The position numbers and the translations under genes are program-made. The notes beneath the pieces were generated by a model, which saw only the letters and a program-made list of their open reading frames with translations, was not told where the DNA came from and searched no databases. Positions 1 through 5,720 of a stretch of DNA of 6,243 bases are shown in pieces (the first letter of the stretch is position 1; each line of letters starts with the position of its first letter). This stretch comes from Anaerolineales bacterium (GTDB lineage: Bacteria; Chloroflexota; Anaerolineae; Anaerolineales; Villigracilaceae): the NCBI GenBank assembly GCA_025056515.1, contig JANWWB010000320.1, positions 1-6,243 of the forward strand, given 5' to 3'.

Positions 1-1007
1 TTACCGGAGACAACCCTCATTTCGGTCCGGCGCGCAATCCTTGGGATATAAATCGCATCCCTGGCGGTTCTTCGTCTGGCTCGGCTGTGGCGATTGCAAC
101 TGGCATGGCTTTAGCTGCTTTGGGAACCGATACCGGCGGTAGTGTTCGTATTCCTGCTTCTTTCTGTGGTGTGGTCGGTCTTAAGCCGACTTTCGGACGA
201 ATCAGCAAGCGCGGTGTCATCCCTCTTTCTTGGAATCTCGATCATGTCGGTATCCTGACGCGTACGGTGGAAGACGCTGCCCTCTTGCTCCAGATTTTAG
301 CAGCCTACGACCCTCAAGACCCGAGTTCAGTTAATCTGACGGTTGATAATTATCTGTCTGGACTTAAGGTCGGTGTCTATGGCTGGCGGATTTGTCAGGC
401 GACAGGCGAATATATTGAAGGAGCGACGGCAGCGCAAATCTTGAAAGAATTGGAGAGGGCGGCGAACCTCTTCCGCAGGATGGGAGCGGTGGTAGAAAAG
501 CAAGATCTTTCTTGGCTTCAAGAGTTGGCACAGGCGAATGCGCTGATAACACAGGCAGATGCCGCCGCTTTTCACAACTCTCATCTCGCGGACCATCCAA
601 CTTGGTTCGGGGAGGATGTGCGCATAAGGTTATATACTGGCGCTTCTCTTCTGGCAAGCAAGTATGCCCAAGCGCGCCGAGTGCAGGCCGAGGCGCGCCG
701 TCGCTTTGAGCAGTTTTTTGAGACATATCACATCTTGTTGTTGCCGACAACGCCCGTTGTTGCTCCCCTCATGGAGACGATACCCCCACTTCAGGCGGCG
801 CCTTTGTTTACTCGTTTCACTGCGCCGTTCAATTTGACCGGCTTGCCGGCTATCTCGCTACCGGGGGGATTGGTGGATGGTCTTCCGTTTGGTATTCAAC
901 TGGTTGCTGCACCTTGGGCCGAGGCAAAGCTCTTACAGGCAGCTTTTGCTTTGGAACAGGCTATTCACGGAGGCAACCTGCTAGTTCCGCCGCCGGCGAT
1001 TCGGTAG
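1..1007 (+). CDS. Amidase-signature family amidase, C-terminal part (5' truncated by window edge)
   Basis: Enzyme of the amidase signature (AS) family, which hydrolyses amide bonds with a Ser-cisSer-Lys triad. The frame is open from base 3, and 334 residues are visible. About 130-150 N-terminal residues, including the catalytic Lys, would lie outside the window. Visible residues 20-29 (PGGSSSGSAV) carry the cis-Ser at S23 (bases 69-71). GTDTGGSVR carries the nucleophile at S47 (bases 141-143). Their 24-residue spacing matches FAAH and GatA. The text that follows, KPTFGRISKRGVIPLSWNLD then GILTRTVEDAALLLQ, is typical of the family. The C-terminal part includes LPTTPVVAP and LPAISLPGGLVDGLPFGIQL. 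GatA normally has a YGRVSRYG-type segment here, so a stand-alone amidase is more likely than the tRNA amidotransferase subunit, but GatA is not excluded. The substrate cannot be predicted. The last 47 bases overlap the convergent lipoprotein gene. Confidence 0.93.
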   Translation, partial: TGDNPHFGPARNPWDINRIPGGSSSGSAVAIATGMALAALGTDTGGSVRIPASFCGVVGLKPTFGRISKRGVIPLSWNLDHVGILTRTVEDAALLLQILAAYDPQDPSSVNLTVDNYLSGLKVGVYGWRICQATGEYIEGATAAQILKELERAANLFRRMGAVVEKQDLSWLQELAQANALITQADAAAFHNSHLADHPTWFGEDVRIRLYTGASLLASKYAQARRVQAEARRRFEQFFETYHILLLPTTPVVAPLMETIPPLQAAPLFTRFTAPFNLTGLPAISLPGGLVDGLPFGIQLVAAPWAEAKLLQAAFALEQAIHGGNLLVPPPAIR

Positions 1008-1644
1008 AGGTCATGAGCAGCACTGGGGCCGAAACAATCGTGAAGGTAGCTCGTACCCGTTTATCCAACAGACGCCGCGTGATTAAGCCAATGGCGTGAG
1101 GGTCTTCGGCGATGGCTTGAAGCATAGTTTCTGGCTTTGCGGCCAAACGGGCAAAGGTGGTTATTCGTATTCCTTCCAGGGCGGTTGTAAAGACTTGTTG
1201 GACATCTTCTCCTGGGGGAAAGATCCAGACATGCACGGGCGCATCCGTGCCACCGACTTCTTTCCAATTCGTGATGGAGCCGCTGAAGAGGGCGCGCACC
1301 TGTTCACGGGTTAGGGCGTGTGTTGGATTGTCCGGATGTAGAATGACAACCACGTCTTCACGGGCAATGTCGTAGGCTAGGAAGAGTAGAGGAGTCGGTT
1401 CTCCTATTCGTATAGCAAAAGCAACCGTTTCATCCGGGTTGAGAAAATTGGCAGCTCGTTGCTCAAAGATAACCGGCCTCTCTCCGGCGCAGGATTGTAC
1501 GGCTTCCAACCAGGGATGAACAGCAAAAGTATGTTGAACATATAAGAGGCTTGTCTCAGGCGTTGGGGAGTCAGAGATGCAAGCAGCAAGCAGAAGACCA
1601 ATCCCTAACAGGAAAAAAGTTCGGGAGAGCAATTTGATTGGCAT
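961..1644 (-). CDS. Small PBP-like (PstS-type fold) substrate-binding lipoprotein
   Basis: Predicted lipoprotein of 227 residues. The N-terminus (MPIKLLSRTF...LLLAAC) is a short basic start, a hydrophobic core and a lipobox LAAC with lipidation at Cys22. Residues 110-132 (ALTREQVRALFSG, ITNWKEVGG) match the segment found in PstS-type phosphate-binding and related PBP-like domains. Residues 181-196 (EDPHAIGLITRRLLDK) resemble the later 'GAIGY' part of that fold. The mature part is about 205 residues, shorter than typical PstS, and I do not see the usual N-terminal phosphate loop or the GSGT-type loop. The ligand is therefore unknown, and no ABC permease or ATPase gene is visible nearby. The ATG lies 7 nt after the uppP stop, with no Shine-Dalgarno sequence (preceding bases AGCCTCC), so translational coupling to uppP is likely. 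The 3' end overlaps the convergent amidase gene by 47 bp. Confidence 0.82.
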   Translation of the reverse strand: MPIKLLSRTFFLLGIGLLLAACISDSPTPETSLLYVQHTFAVHPWLEAVQSCAGERPVIFEQRAANFLNPDETVAFAIRIGEPTPLLFLAYDIAREDVVVILHPDNPTHALTREQVRALFSGSITNWKEVGGTDAPVHVWIFPPGEDVQQVFTTALEGIRITTFARLAAKPETMLQAIAEDPHAIGLITRRLLDKRVRATFTIVSAPVLLMTSTESPAAELAGCLRE

Positions 1645-1651
1645 GGAGGCT

Positions 1652-2494
1652 TCAAACGACTTGAATCAAAAGGACGATCAGGCCTAGCACAGAGCAATAG
1701 ATTGCAAAGGTGTGAAGCGAATGTTGATTGAGAAAGTTCAGCAGCCATTTGATAGCTAACCAACCGGAAACAGCCGCTGTTAGAAAGCCGATGCTGAGGG
1801 GGAGAAGAAAATCGCCTAAGTTCGGCATTTGTAGGACATCAAGCATTTCGTAGATACCGGCTGTCAACATGACCGGTGTAGAAAGTAGAAACGCAAAGCG
1901 TGCCGCTGCAGGCCGGTCGAGGCCGCGTAACATTCCACCGCTGATGGTTGTGCCGGAGCGGGACGCACCTGGAAAGACCGAGAGCACTTGAAATCCTCCA
2001 ATAACCAGTGCGTCTACCCAGGTTAGTGTTTCCAGGGTCCTTTGGCGCTTGCCGAATCGTTCGGCCAATTCCATCAGCAAGGCAGCAGTGAATAAACGAA
2101 TGGCTGCCTCTAGCAAAGGTAGGCGAAACAGTGCTTCGATGATGTCTTTGAGCAAATAACCCGCCAGCAAAGCAGGTAAGGTGGCTAGTAAAAGAAGCCA
2201 GCCGAGACGAGCGTTCAGGTCAAAGAAGGGAGTGGGTGCTCCTTGTATCCGCTGAAATATTGCGGGAATGCTATGGGTAGTTGCCTGGACAATTTGTCGT
2301 AGGTCTTTCCAGTAAAACGCAAACAGCGATACAAGCGTGCCAAGTTGGACGATGACGACAAAAGAGAACATTGCCTCATCAGCCGGAAGGCCGAAGAGGT
2401 GTTGTCCAAGCAAAAGATGTGCTGTGGAAGAGACAGGAACGAATTCGGTTAGACCCTGAAGGAAGCCAAGGAGAAACGCGAAGAGGGGAGACAT
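1652..2494 (-). CDS. uppP: Undecaprenyl-diphosphatase (BacA/UppP family)
   Basis: Integral membrane phosphatase that converts undecaprenyl diphosphate to undecaprenyl phosphate, recycling the lipid carrier for peptidoglycan and other surface polymers. Loss or overexpression affects bacitracin sensitivity in other bacteria. The protein has 280 residues, normal for the family. Signature 1 is QGLTEFVPVSSTAH (residues 13-26), of the (E/Q)xxxEFxPxSSxxH type, with Glu17, Ser23 and His26. Signature 2 is PGASRSGTT (residues 175-183), with Arg179. Multiple hydrophobic helices span the rest. The frame is open to an ATG at 2578, but I chose the ATG at 2492-2494 (MSPLFAFLLGFLQGLTEF). It places signature 1 where the family has it, and the extension beginning MLAMTQ is read from a dispersed repeat. 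No clear Shine-Dalgarno sequence precedes any candidate start. The lipoprotein gene follows 7 nt downstream. Confidence 0.95.
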   Translation of the reverse strand: MSPLFAFLLGFLQGLTEFVPVSSTAHLLLGQHLFGLPADEAMFSFVVIVQLGTLVSLFAFYWKDLRQIVQATTHSIPAIFQRIQGAPTPFFDLNARLGWLLLLATLPALLAGYLLKDIIEALFRLPLLEAAIRLFTAALLMELAERFGKRQRTLETLTWVDALVIGGFQVLSVFPGASRSGTTISGGMLRGLDRPAAARFAFLLSTPVMLTAGIYEMLDVLQMPNLGDFLLPLSIGFLTAAVSGWLAIKWLLNFLNQHSLHTFAIYCSVLGLIVLLIQVV

Positions 2495-2534
2495 AAGAGA
2501 CTTGGGTGTGAAATAATCCTTGAAAACAAGAACC

Positions 2535-2552
2535 GTTTGCTCTTTCGCAAAC
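2535..2552. repeat. 6-bp inverted repeat in the uppP leader
   Basis: GTTTGC (2535-2540) and GCAAAC (2547-2552) form a perfect inverted repeat around a 6-nt centre, 41 to 58 nt upstream of the chosen uppP start. It could be a small leader hairpin or an operator. An inverted repeat this short can arise by chance, and no second copy was seen. Confidence 0.25.
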
Positions 2553-2564
2553 ATGGACGGTTGC

Positions 2565-2664
2565 GTCATTGCGAGCACAGCGCCTACCCCGAGCGAAGCT
2601 TGGGGGGAGCAGTCTCCTCGAGTAGCAAGAGATGGTATGGGCGTCTACACCGTCTCACCAAGAT
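2565..2664 (+). repeat. 100-bp dispersed palindromic repeat, copy 1
   Basis: The copy starts GTCATTGCGAGC and aligns without gaps to 5721-5820 at 74 of 100 positions. Identity is highest in the first 40 bases (34 of 40). It resembles the small GTCATTGCGAG-type palindromic elements scattered between genes in many bacterial genomes, which carry no protein gene and are probably moved or copied by factors encoded elsewhere. An internal hairpin pairs 2587-2594 with 2598-2605 (8 pairs, one of them G-T, loop GAA). The right-hand end is decayed and no longer a good inverted copy of the left. The + orientation is by convention. The element lies about 70 nt upstream of the uppP start. Confidence 0.78.
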
Positions 2665-2744
2665 GCGAAAACGTCCGATTTTGCCTTCCTTTACTTGATT
2701 GAGCGTCATTCCAGAAGCTATGGTGCGCTTGCTCCAGATTAAAG

Positions 2745-2758
2745 CATCCTCGCGGATG
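2745..2758 (-). terminator. Weak hairpin downstream of tgt, possible terminator
   Basis: CATCC (2745-2749) pairs with GGATG (2754-2758) around TCGC. It is about 90 nt past the tgt stop. On the - strand the stem is followed by GCTTTAAT, a poor T tract; on the + strand it is followed by GTTTTT. The stem is short, so termination is uncertain. Confidence 0.25.
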
Positions 2759-2846
2759 TGTTTTTCCCGTGATTCCGGAAGATCACCCCGATAGGATTGT
2801 TTATGACAGACAGTGGTGCAAACTCCTGGAGAGCGTTTTCGAAATT

Positions 2847-3986
2847 TTACACCTGATTTCGCCAAGGAGTGCTTGCGTGTCGTTTTGCATTTCCTTGCCA
2901 TTGTTCTAACCAGCGAGGGACTTGTGCTTCGAACGAGCCGTCTTGAATCGCGGCGCGCATCGCCTCCATCAGGCGGATGAGAGCGCGCACGTTATGGATG
3001 GAGAGAAGAGTCCCGGCTACAAGTTCTTTGGCCATAATCAGGTGACGCAGATAAGCACGGCTAAACGTGCGGCACGTATAACAATCGCATGTTGCGTCAA
3101 TCGGGCGCTCGTCGCGAGCGTAAACGGCATTCATCAAGTTCAAGCGCCCTTCTGGCGAGAAAGCGGCGTGGTGACGCGCAAGTCGCGTGGGTAAAACGCA
3201 ATCAAACATATCTACGCCGCGTCGGACGCCTTCGATCAGGTCTTCAGGAGTTCCTACACCCATCAGGTAACGCGGTCGGTCTTCAGGCAAGAGAGGCATG
3301 ACCACATCCAGGGTAGCATACATCTCTTCTTTTGTCTCGCCAACCGATAGCCCTCCGATAGCAATGCCTGGAGTCCCAAGCGAGGCGATGAAACGGGCAG
3401 ATTCGGCGCGCAACTCAGGGTCGATTCCACCTTGGACGATACCAAACAGGGCTTGATCAGATCGGGTGTGTGCGCGTAGTGAACGCTCAGCCCAGCGATG
3501 GGTGCGTTCCATCGCGATTCGGGTATAAGAGCGGTCGGTTGGATCGGCGCATTCATCGAAGGCCATGATGATATCTGCTCCTAAGTTTTCCTGAATCTGG
3601 ATGGATTTTTCAGGGGTGAAGCGGTGCAGTGAGCCATCAATATGGCTCTTAAAGGTTACTCCTTCATTGTCAATTTTACGGTTGTCAGCCAAGGAGAAGA
3701 CCTGAAAGCCGCCCGAATCGGTCAGAAGTGGACCATGCCATTGCATGAAGTGATGCAAGCCGCCCAAATCTCGAATCAGTTCATCACCAGGGCGTAGATA
3801 GAGATGATACGTATTGGCCAGTACGAGCGTCGTGCCGATCTCTACAAGTTGGGTCGGCGTGAGAGCCTTGACGGTTGCTTGCGTACCGACCGGAGCAAAG
3901 ACCGGCGTGAGCAAGTCGCCGTGTGGAGTACGGAAGATTCCACAGCGCGCGCGTCCGGCGCGGGCAGTTATGCTAAATTCAAACAT
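2847..3986 (-). CDS. tgt: Queuine/preQ1 tRNA-guanine transglycosylase
   Basis: Cytosolic enzyme that exchanges guanine 34 in GUN-anticodon tRNAs (Asp, Asn, His, Tyr) for the queuosine precursor preQ1. The protein has 379 residues, full length. It begins with the family pattern ARAGRARCGIFRTPHGDLLTPVFAPVGT (residues 9-35). DSGGFQVFSLA (90-100) holds the conserved Asp90. FDEC (143-146) lines the base pocket. GGLSVGE (211-217) is the bacterial-type specificity loop. FDCVLPTR (261-268) holds the nucleophile Asp262. The zinc site is Cys300, Cys302, Cys305 and His331 (CxCxxC plus His 26 residues on), with the spacing of the Zymomonas enzyme. The ATG at 3984-3986 gives the expected N-terminus, but no Shine-Dalgarno sequence is visible (preceding bases CCACTTCCCC). 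No queA or preQ1 synthesis gene is in the window. Confidence 0.97.
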   Translation of the reverse strand: MFEFSITARAGRARCGIFRTPHGDLLTPVFAPVGTQATVKALTPTQLVEIGTTLVLANTYHLYLRPGDELIRDLGGLHHFMQWHGPLLTDSGGFQVFSLADNRKIDNEGVTFKSHIDGSLHRFTPEKSIQIQENLGADIIMAFDECADPTDRSYTRIAMERTHRWAERSLRAHTRSDQALFGIVQGGIDPELRAESARFIASLGTPGIAIGGLSVGETKEEMYATLDVVMPLLPEDRPRYLMGVGTPEDLIEGVRRGVDMFDCVLPTRLARHHAAFSPEGRLNLMNAVYARDERPIDATCDCYTCRTFSRAYLRHLIMAKELVAGTLLSIHNVRALIRLMEAMRAAIQDGSFEAQVPRWLEQWQGNAKRHASTPWRNQV

Positions 3987-4040
3987 GGGGAAGTGGATTA
4001 AGAGAGAGATAAGTAGCCGTTAGCTCATCGAAGGCAACCA

Positions 4041-4064
4041 GGCGTTATTGATCAACAATGCGCC
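4041..4064 (-). repeat. Imperfect hairpin in the CBS-ACT to tgt gap
   Basis: GGCG (4041-4044) pairs with CGCC (4061-4064), and ATTG (4047-4050) with CAAT (4056-4059), around ATCAA. The two stems are separated by an asymmetric internal loop. It directly adjoins the strong hairpin at 4066-4098 and may extend the terminator or structure the tgt leader. Confidence 0.3.
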
Positions 4065-4065
4065 T

Positions 4066-4098
4066 CTCCCCCTTTCTGCGCTCAACAGAAAGGGGGAG
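4066..4098 (-). terminator. Strong 13-bp hairpin between the CBS-ACT gene and tgt
   Basis: CTCCCCCTTTCTG (4066-4078) and CAGAAAGGGGGAG (4086-4098) are perfect inverted copies with a 7-nt loop, 24 nt past the stop of the CBS-ACT gene. This is the usual place for an intrinsic terminator. In the - direction no T tract follows (AGGCGCATT). In the + direction TTTGCTT follows, but no + strand gene precedes it. It may instead act as an mRNA 3'-end stabiliser, or end transcription with Rho. Confidence 0.5.
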
Positions 4099-4104
4099 TT
4101 TGCT

Positions 4105-4120
4105 TGAGGCCAAGGCCTCA
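4105..4120. repeat. Short palindrome just after the CBS-ACT stop codon
   Basis: TGAGGCC AA GGCCTCA is a 7-bp perfect inverted repeat with a two-base centre, one base past the CBS-ACT stop codon. In RNA the closing pair would open to give a 4-nt loop. It is one of three adjacent potential hairpins at 4041-4120. Confidence 0.4.
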
Positions 4121-4121
4121 G

Positions 4122-4763
4122 TCACATCACACGCAGGTCGGTGACGCGTACGACCAGCGGCTCAATGATTTTGCGCAGGGACTCTTTTTCAATGTTTTCG
4201 ACTTTGATGGTCACAAATGAGGTAGAAACTGTCTCGCCTGCAAAAGCGCCCAAGGCAATGATATTACCTCCAGCCTCGTAAATTGCTTGGGTAATCTGTG
4301 CCAGAGTCCCGGGGCGGTCGCTGACCTCTACGGTAATACGAACACCTTTCTCACGTGCCCCGAGCAGCTCCAGGAAAAGTTTGAAGATATCTGATTCGGT
4401 GATAATTCCGGCCAGTTCCTCGCCACGCATAACCGGCAAGCAGCTGATTTTGTTGTCGGCCATGATGCGGGCGGCTTCTTCGATGGGTGTATCTTCGGTA
4501 ACGGTGATGACATTGTGTGTCATCACGTCTTCCACTTTGATTTTGTTTAGCAGGTAGTTGACCTCCCAAACGCTCAAGGTAGTCGCTTTAGAAGGCGAAG
4601 CATTCATCAGGTCATTTTTGGTGACAATTCCCACCATTTTGCCTTTTTTGACTACCGGGGCATGGCGGATTTTTTCACGCTGCATCAGTGCCAAGGCTTC
4701 GGGAACCGGCATATCCGGGGAGACAGTGATAACAGGGGAAGAGAAGCGACGACCGACGTTCAT
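4122..4763 (-). CDS. CBS-pair and ACT domain protein (AcuB-like)
   Basis: Predicted cytosolic ligand-sensing protein of 213 residues. The first CBS motif is at about residues 7-55 (VITVSPDMPVPEALALM ... GIVTKNDL). The second is at about 77-130 (VEDVMTHNVITVTEDTPIEEA ... GIITESDIF). Both end in a G-I-x-T-x-x-D signature (Thr48/Asp51 and Thr122/Asp125), which in many CBS pairs contacts the ribose of AMP, ATP or SAM. An ACT domain follows at about 142-212 (RITVEVSDRPGTLAQITQAI, GGNIIALG), a fold that often binds amino acids. The order CBS-CBS-ACT is that of AcuB-like proteins, but no acuA or acuC gene is visible, so a role in acetoin use is not supported. No catalytic domain is present. The ATG at 4761-4763 is preceded by AAAAGGAG at 5-nt spacing. 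The gene is probably transcribed alone from the promoter at 4829-4856. Confidence 0.92.
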   Translation of the reverse strand: MNVGRRFSSPVITVSPDMPVPEALALMQREKIRHAPVVKKGKMVGIVTKNDLMNASPSKATTLSVWEVNYLLNKIKVEDVMTHNVITVTEDTPIEEAARIMADNKISCLPVMRGEELAGIITESDIFKLFLELLGAREKGVRITVEVSDRPGTLAQITQAIYEAGGNIIALGAFAGETVSTSFVTIKVENIEKESLRKIIEPLVVRVTDLRVM

Positions 4764-4768
4764 AGGGA

Positions 4769-4776
4769 CTCCTTTT
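4769..4776 (-). promoter_or_regulatory. Ribosome binding site of the CBS-ACT gene
   Basis: AAAAGGAG read on the - strand, 5 nt before the ATG at 4763. It fixes the start and is clearly stronger than anything in front of tgt, uppP or the lipoprotein gene. Confidence 0.85.
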
Positions 4777-4828
4777 CTTAGGATGAGTTCGTTGCAGGGC
4801 AGAAAAATGGCTGTATGTGTGGTTCAGG

Positions 4829-4856
4829 ATTATGAGTCTTTGAGAGGAAATGTCAA
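4829..4856 (-). promoter_or_regulatory. Sigma-70-type promoter of the CBS-ACT gene
   Basis: On the - strand, TTGACA (4851-4856) is a perfect -35 box. CATAAT (4829-4834) matches five of six -10 positions, and the spacer is 16 nt. Transcription would begin near 4820, giving a leader of about 55-60 nt before the ATG at 4763. It is the best promoter match in the window. Confidence 0.72.
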
Positions 4857-4869
4857 AAGCTTGTAAATA

Positions 4870-4886
4870 ATAGATCGAGCATCTAT
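4870..4886 (-). terminator. Possible weak terminator after the seven-helix protein gene
   Basis: ATAGAT (4870-4875) pairs with ATCTAT (4881-4886) around CGAGC, 37 nt past the stop codon. In the - direction the stem is followed by TATTTAC, a partial T-rich tail. The stem is short and AT-rich, so this is tentative. It lies just upstream of the -35 box of the CBS-ACT promoter, where an upstream transcript would be expected to end. Confidence 0.3.
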
Positions 4887-4922
4887 GTGCGAGTCTACCA
4901 TAATTGGACGAAAAATGCGCCT

Positions 4923-5657
4923 TTAGACGGTTATTCTCCAAGAAAGAGCTTCGGGTAAGGTGTCGGAGGTCTCCTTTTGGATTGACTCTCGTTCAACTGC
5001 AACGAGCTTGATGAGGAAAAAGGCCAGGAACAGGGCGAAATGACACATAATCGAAGGCAGGGCATCTTCAGCGATGGGAAAGGCGCTGACAACGACCATC
5101 GAAGGGAAGATGAACGAGATTGAACCGAGCAACAGTTGACCGAGGAGCCGGCGAGAAGAGCGGTCCTCAGCGGCAATCGTTGCAAGTGCTGAGAAAATCA
5201 GCAGGCCGAACAAGCTGCTTTGATAGAACAACCCATAGGCTTGGTAAAGTGGGGTCGGGTTGGTGTAACGGGCAAAGACAACCAGACAGACCGAAGCTGT
5301 GACAAAATTCGGATCCAGGACAATGCCTAAGACAAGCGCAGCGCAGACGAGGTACATGGCATAGGCGTATCCTCGCAAGAAGGATTTCTGCCAGGGAGAT
5401 AGCCGAGCCAGTAAGAGTAGACCGGTTGGCGGCAACCAAGCAACTACAACAAACGCCAAGCGGCCTAAAAGAGACTCACTAACGGTCAGCAAGCCAGTAC
5501 AGAGCACGGCTTCGATGATTTGATAGCCGGCTAGCAGGAACAGAATGGCAGCAGTAGCGTGCAGGATCGTTTTTCTCCCTGCCCCTCGCAAGGTCCAGAT
5601 TCCAGCTCCGATTTCGAGGGTGGCGGTGGCAATAGAAAGCCATGGGTTGTACTCCAT
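4923..5657 (-). CDS. Unrecognised seven-helix membrane protein
   Basis: A 244-residue integral membrane protein whose family I do not recognise. Hydrophobic segments lie at about residues 6-24, 30-54, 63-85, 94-114, 137-161, 170-192 and 200-221. Basic loops (RGAGRK at 24-29, RLSPWQKSFLR at 85-95, DRSSRR at 165-170) and the charged tail after 221 suggest N-terminus out and C-terminus in. Additional hydrophobic residues at 117-129 leave the helix count uncertain. No catalytic motif, signal peptide or fused signalling domain is seen. The frame is open back to 5822, but I chose the ATG at 5655-5657. AAGGAGG lies 4 nt upstream of it, and most of the 55 extra codons read through the dispersed repeat at 5721-5820. 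It is downstream of secF on the same strand, but a 292-nt gap makes co-transcription doubtful. Confidence 0.8.
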   Translation of the reverse strand: MEYNPWLSIATATLEIGAGIWTLRGAGRKTILHATAAILFLLAGYQIIEAVLCTGLLTVSESLLGRLAFVVVAWLPPTGLLLLARLSPWQKSFLRGYAYAMYLVCAALVLGIVLDPNFVTASVCLVVFARYTNPTPLYQAYGLFYQSSLFGLLIFSALATIAAEDRSSRRLLGQLLLGSISFIFPSMVVVSAFPIAEDALPSIMCHFALFLAFFLIKLVAVERESIQKETSDTLPEALSWRITV

Positions 5658-5661
5658 AGCG

Positions 5662-5668
5662 CCTCCTT
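5662..5668 (-). promoter_or_regulatory. Ribosome binding site deciding the start of the seven-helix protein
   Basis: AAGGAGG on the - strand, 4 nt before the ATG at 5657. It is a near-perfect Shine-Dalgarno sequence and favours this start over the longer reading that begins at 5822 inside the repeat. Confidence 0.8.
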
Positions 5669-5720
5669 GAAGGGAAGGAAAGCGAGTTTTAGATGCACGG
5701 TTGCAAGTATCGGTTATTGT

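Larger units (their letters stand above)
2495..2846. other. Gene-free stretch between tgt and uppP
   Basis: This 352-nt gap lies downstream of tgt and forms the leader of uppP. It holds a 100-bp dispersed repeat (2565-2664), a 6-bp inverted repeat GTTTGC/GCAAAC (2535-2552) and a small hairpin at 2745-2758. I found no convincing promoter, RNA gene or protein gene. The 105-residue - strand frame at 2584-2901 overlaps the tgt 3' end, resembles nothing I know, and its C-terminus is read from the repeat. Whether uppP is transcribed from here or by read-through from tgt is not visible. Confidence 0.6.

Noticed and set aside
364..750. 128-residue - strand frame inside the amidase gene
   Set aside because: It is a shadow of a clear amidase coding region and shows no recognisable motif.
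2535..2664. Riboswitch or structured RNA in the uppP leader
   Set aside because: The only structures seen are a 6-bp inverted repeat and the dispersed repeat; no conserved riboswitch motif is recognisable.
2584..2901. 105-residue open frame on the - strand between tgt and uppP
   Set aside because: It overlaps the tgt 3' end in another frame, its C-terminus is read from the dispersed repeat, and its composition (many Arg, Lys, Cys) does not resemble a known protein.
4017..4034. Possible tgt promoter (TTGCCT on the - strand with a weak -10 near 4006-4012)
   Set aside because: The -10 candidate matches the consensus at only about half of its positions, and nothing separates it from background.
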